In this document: one piece after another, positions 60,457-64,000 of the stretch
Layout of the letters: each line of letters opens with the position of its first letter
How positions within the stretch are numbered: the first letter of the stretch is position 1
Origin: Glebionis coronaria
Taxonomy: Eukaryota > Streptophyta > Magnoliopsida > Asterales > Asteraceae
DNA length: 64,000 bases
Assembly (NCBI GenBank): GCA_025667525.1
Contig: CM046876.1
Coordinates: 28,297,224-28,361,223, forward strand
Direction: 5' to 3'
Notes under the pieces: generated by a model
The model's database searches: none
What the model saw: the letters and a program-made list of their open reading frames with translations, nothing else
What the model was told of the DNA's origin: nothing
Translations under genes and position numbers: made by a program

Positions 60457-61560
60457 ATCTCCCTCCAAGATGGTGACTCATGTGAGTTGGTTACAATGAT
60501 TCCTACAAGCAAAATAAAGAAAAATGATAAACGAGAATTCCAGCATTTCTTGAGACAGTTTTCAGCGACCTTCGTCTTCTTGAATACTCCTGCTCTATTT
60601 CTTTAGCTTGTAGAATCTAGTTGAAATTTACTCCCTCCCAACTAGAGGGCCTTTAATTAAACAAGCAGTAAACACTGCTCCCTCCCAAACAGACCCTTCA
60701 GAGGAAATCTATGGACAGTGATAACGTCATCAACATTTTCTCACAATTTAAAGCATTCCCAGTCTTGATTCTACGATAGATAACCAGAAGTACACACTCT
60801 ATCCCGAACATGAAGTCAAACCATAGCACCAGAGTCAATTAAGTCTCAGAAATGCACTTTTCTTCTTCCGGAGGCGCACCAGAGTCAATTAAGTCCCGGA
60901 AATACACATTTCTCCTGACAGGACAGTGATGATATAAAATTGCTACATTAAAGACAATTAATTCCCGAATGTAGACAACTTATCCCTTTATGTAGAAACG
61001 GTAACACCAAAGTGTGACCCCGCATGTACACATTTCTCCCTCCAGGATGATACCGATTAAGGGAATCATCCTTCATGTATGTACGTGGTATGCCAACTGG
61101 AACCACTTACTTAGTAACAAATACTATGTGAGAATATGTCAACAATATCTCTCTAAAAAATTCACTCTTGATCACCCCCGATCTGAATCCCTTATCAATT
61201 CTGTTGGCTATTGATAGTGACCACTGATGAAGATAACCTGATAATCCAAACTTGAAACTGGAGTAGAATTCCCCAAACTTGAACTTAAGCTTGCACTATT
61301 ATAGAATGAAGAGCGGTGCAGAGAAGTCTTAAACGTACCCTATACCAAAAGGCGGTATAAAAAAGGTATAACTTCTCTAAAGTGCCCTATACCAAAACAA
61401 GCGGTATAAGAAAAGGTACTACATCTCTTGAAGATATCCACAACAGCAAGTGCGTGTAACACTGAGAACCCCAACGAAGCTCCCCAAAAATGATAGTTAT
61501 CCATGTCGTCGTCCATCCTCCCCGTGACACTGGAAACTAGATACTTCAAGTCTTATTTGT
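60457..61560 (-). mobile_element. 3' internal region of the copia at 60196-60456
   Basis: Adjacent to the purine tract, this stretch has irregular direct repeats: CACCAGAGTCAATTAAGTC at about 60830 and 60880, TACACATTTCTCC-like phrases at 60905 and 61027, and CCCTATACCAAAA near 61340 and 61384. Layout resembles the Copia-2 3' region. No coding domain is visible. Confidence 0.5.
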
Positions 61561-62339
61561 AATCATATATGCTCGAACAAGTTATCTTAAAAAGTTGTAA
61601 GTACTCCTTTAAAGATAAAATAAGAACGCCTCTGAGAAATCTCACTTCAACCCCATATAAGTAGCATCGAATCATCTTCGTAATCACGTAAATTATAATA
61701 GCCGTTAGGAATTTAGGTGAATTTTTTATAAGGATCGTTTGTAGTGTAATGTATCGTGTTTGTTGTGTTTGTTGTCCGTGAAGAAATGATATGATCAAAA
61801 ACGGATATCTGGCCTTGAATGTCACTGTTTAAACGGCCTGCCAAAGTAATAAAATCCGGTCACATAAGCGATTTACCCGTCAAATATTTTACCACTTGGT
61901 TCTTTCTAATACCCACTTCGATCCAATAATAAAACCCGTAAATCAATTAATCCAACATGGTTAATTTTTCAATCACTTAGATATATAATCGTTCATTCCG
62001 AATACGATTGCAAAAATTAATCGGCCCACTATATGCTTCCGGATAATATATTGATCGACCATCAACACTGTACCACACATAGATATGAGCATTTTACATA
62101 TATATAACCATAGTCAAATGTGCAAACGACCATGCTTAATTTAACCAAAAAATTAGTCGGTATACATTGGCCATGACATGAATTATATTTAACCAAATTC
62201 AAATGTCATCACGACAAAAGTTCCCTAAGGAACATGCATCCAAATAAGAAAAAAGGAAGCAATCTCCACCATCCATTTAATCACATCTAATGGTATATAT
62301 TAACCTTTTTAAATTTAATTAAAAAAACACACTTTCATC
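61561..62339. other. AT-rich non-coding interval
   Basis: I see no gene, RNA or repeat structure that can be supported here. Confidence 0.5.
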
Positions 62340-62700
62340 TTATTTCTTAAAAATTAAATATCTCCCAAACCGTTAACCGTTATGAAAAAATAATTATACC
62401 GTCACGACGGGAATTAAATTATATTTCTATAGATATGCACTTCTATATACTTTCGGCGAACTTTTTTAAAAATTTCGTAAAAAAAATCACATGTGATTCT
62501 CGAAAACTCATGTTTGATTTATTATTTTAAAAATCACACTTGAATTTGTAATGTCACATGCGATTTGTGAAAATCACGTGTATTTTTTTTTTGACGAGAA
62601 TTTCAACATTGTAAAATCGTTAAAAGTATATGAAAATAACCATCTATTAAATGACAAAAATATTTTCGTTAGTACTTTAATATCACATGTGGTTTATGTG
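62340..62700. mobile_element. Second, degraded copy of the TIR element family
   Basis: AAACCGTTAACCGTTATG, CGTCACGACGGGAATTAAAT, TTTCTATAGATATGC and ATATACTTTCGGCGAA occur in the same order as in the left piece at 46475-46575. Inside are ACATGTGATT-type palindromes. A degenerate right end (AAAGTATATGAAAATAACC) is near 62625. Boundaries are uncertain. Confidence 0.6.
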
Positions 62701-62947
62701 AATTACATTAAAATGTTTGAATCACATGTAATTCTGTCAATATATTAAAATGTTTGTTGCCATTAATATAAAATATGTTCATTATACCGGGGTGGAGTCC
62801 CCTTTACCAAAAAAAATATATGCAAAACAAATTGGCTTCTGAATTACGTGTGATCAGTGATAATTACATGTGATTTTGCTTGCATTACATGTGATTCAAG
62901 TATTCCGAAACCTTAACTTTTTCTAACAAACCCACTTTAGATGAATA
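62700..62947. repeat. AATCACATGTGATT-type palindromic motifs
   Basis: Variants of ATTACATGTGATTT recur about six times (for example near 62722, 62866 and 62886). They resemble the interior of the preceding TIR element, so its true right edge may lie here. Confidence 0.5.
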
Positions 62948-64000
62948 ATATAACACCCCACTTGGATAAGTAGACCGTTACGTGCATTTATGGCGTGTCA
63001 TTAAAATATAAGGTAAATGTCCTAAAACATTAACTGACCATCACGCAAATACCATAGTCAAACATCGTTAATCCAACATAAGCTCAAAACATGAAAAGTA
63101 AAATACTGAGAGAAAGGACTGAACAATATCCAACGGCAATATAAAAATTAAGTGCATAAAGTAAAGAAGTCTGAACGGCTTTCAACCAATGCACATGCTC
63201 TCAGAATCTTAAGAGTGTCCTGGGGTACCTGCCGTTAGAACATGAAAGAACTACGGCTGAGCATAACGCTCAGTGAACATATATAAGCATAATAGGAATA
63301 TACTGAACTTGAAATAATTAATAATTACTGAAACTGAAAGACTGATACGTGGAGTATGATGAAAATTGTAGAAAAATCTGATAAGTCTGATTTATAAATA
63401 ATAAAACTGAACTGTTATCTGTTAAATCTTAAAACATGCATTTACTATATTTAATTTCCAAGAGCTTATATAGGTCATGAGCTGTAACAACTGTTGCATG
63501 AAAATCTGGAGGGGTGACCTCGTCAGGCTGTAGAGGGATGACCTCTAATTATTGTGTTGGGTGGAGGGATCAACTCCAATGTGAAGGATGTAGATCACAC
63601 ACCACATTCACCTGATAACTGTAAACTTATAAGCCTAGGATGCATCCATACGCCCCACTAATAATACTGATAAAATGGCCAAGCTGAGCTGAATGGGACG
63701 CTGCAGGGTATCACTCTCCTACAGGTGAGTCATGACACCGGTGCCTCAAGTGTCATGGTTACGGTACCTCCGTAACTAGTAAAACTAACTGGTCATGCTT
63801 GTATATAAGGCTTAGGCAATATTTTAGTTATTAAAATAATTTCTGATAATTTAAAACATATACTGGGGAAAACATTTGGCTGTAGACGGGGAATCCTAAT
63901 CATGCATAGAAAGGAAGTCCTTACTGAAAGGACGGAAAATCCGTACCTCGTGTCCAGTAATGAAATAAGAGCGCTGAAAGATCTACTCCGACTTCACGGT
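62948..64000. repeat. Unclassified dispersed repeat, copy 2 (cut by window end)
   Basis: It begins TATAACACCCCACTTGG. It contains TACCTGCCG...GCTGAGCATAACGCTCAGTGAACA-like text near 63228-63280, matching the layout at 59175. Further on are paired phrases such as GGTGAGTCATGACACCGG (63725) and GGAGGGGTGACCTCG (63510). It has no coding sequence. Confidence 0.45.

Overview
This is a repeat-dense piece of a plant nuclear genome. It is AT-rich, has LTR retrotransposons with plant-type primer sites (initiator tRNA-Met for Ty1/copia, tRNA-Asp for Ty3/gypsy), and shows no operons or compact genes. Protein resemblances recalled from memory (a copia extra protein often annotated as host genes in daisy-family genomes, Athila-like gypsy polyproteins, a plant FMO) point to Asteraceae. 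That is an inference, not a search result. I see no intact host gene. Two host-like genes survive as wrecks, and most bases belong to nested mobile elements.

Layout. 1-7234: decayed minus-strand copia (Copia-1), truncated by the window edge, with its 5' LTR at 6936-7234 and a 152-bp (AT)76 run in its reading frame. 7235-11600: mostly non-coding, with a MITE-like palindromic element at 10579-11064. 11687-15606: a Myb/NAM-associated-like gene split by a young non-autonomous LTR element (12209-15048, target duplication CAAGG). 17524-19383: the 3' part of a flavin-containing monooxygenase pseudogene split by a hAT element (18067-19351, 8-bp duplication). 20286-22135: an unusual GAAAACGTGAAAA-type array with inverted arms.

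22493-34583: a 12.1-kb minus-strand copia (Copia-2) with paired LTRs and target duplication GTGTG. It encodes gag, pol and a roughly 1,030-codon additional sense ORF after RNase H. 36230-41892: 5'-truncated plus-strand gypsy (Gypsy-1) abutting the RNase H end of a plus-strand copia (Copia-3, 41893 to about 46282). Copia-3 carries an LTR element whose internal region is only 25 bp (43430-44497, duplication GCTTA). 46283-57222: a gypsy integrase scrap, then a TIR element split by Gypsy-2 (46731-57017, LTRs about 1.6 kb, minus strand). 57223-64000: a 42-bp minisatellite, a fourth copia scrap, a short copia LTR with its 3' region, a second copy of the TIR family, and two copies of an unclassified dispersed repeat.

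How the parts relate. Copia-2 is the element most likely to have been mobile recently: its LTRs differ at about six positions, although pol has two in-frame stops and the extra ORF has three TAGs and one frameshift. The mini-element at 43430 shares Copia-2's polypurine tract and first LTR bases exactly over 26 nt, so a Copia-2-like element may have supplied its enzymes. In five copia-type LTR families here the TATA box lies in or beside a short inverted repeat. The best leads are the additional ORF, the 25-bp-core element, the TATA hairpins and the inverted GAAAACGTG array.
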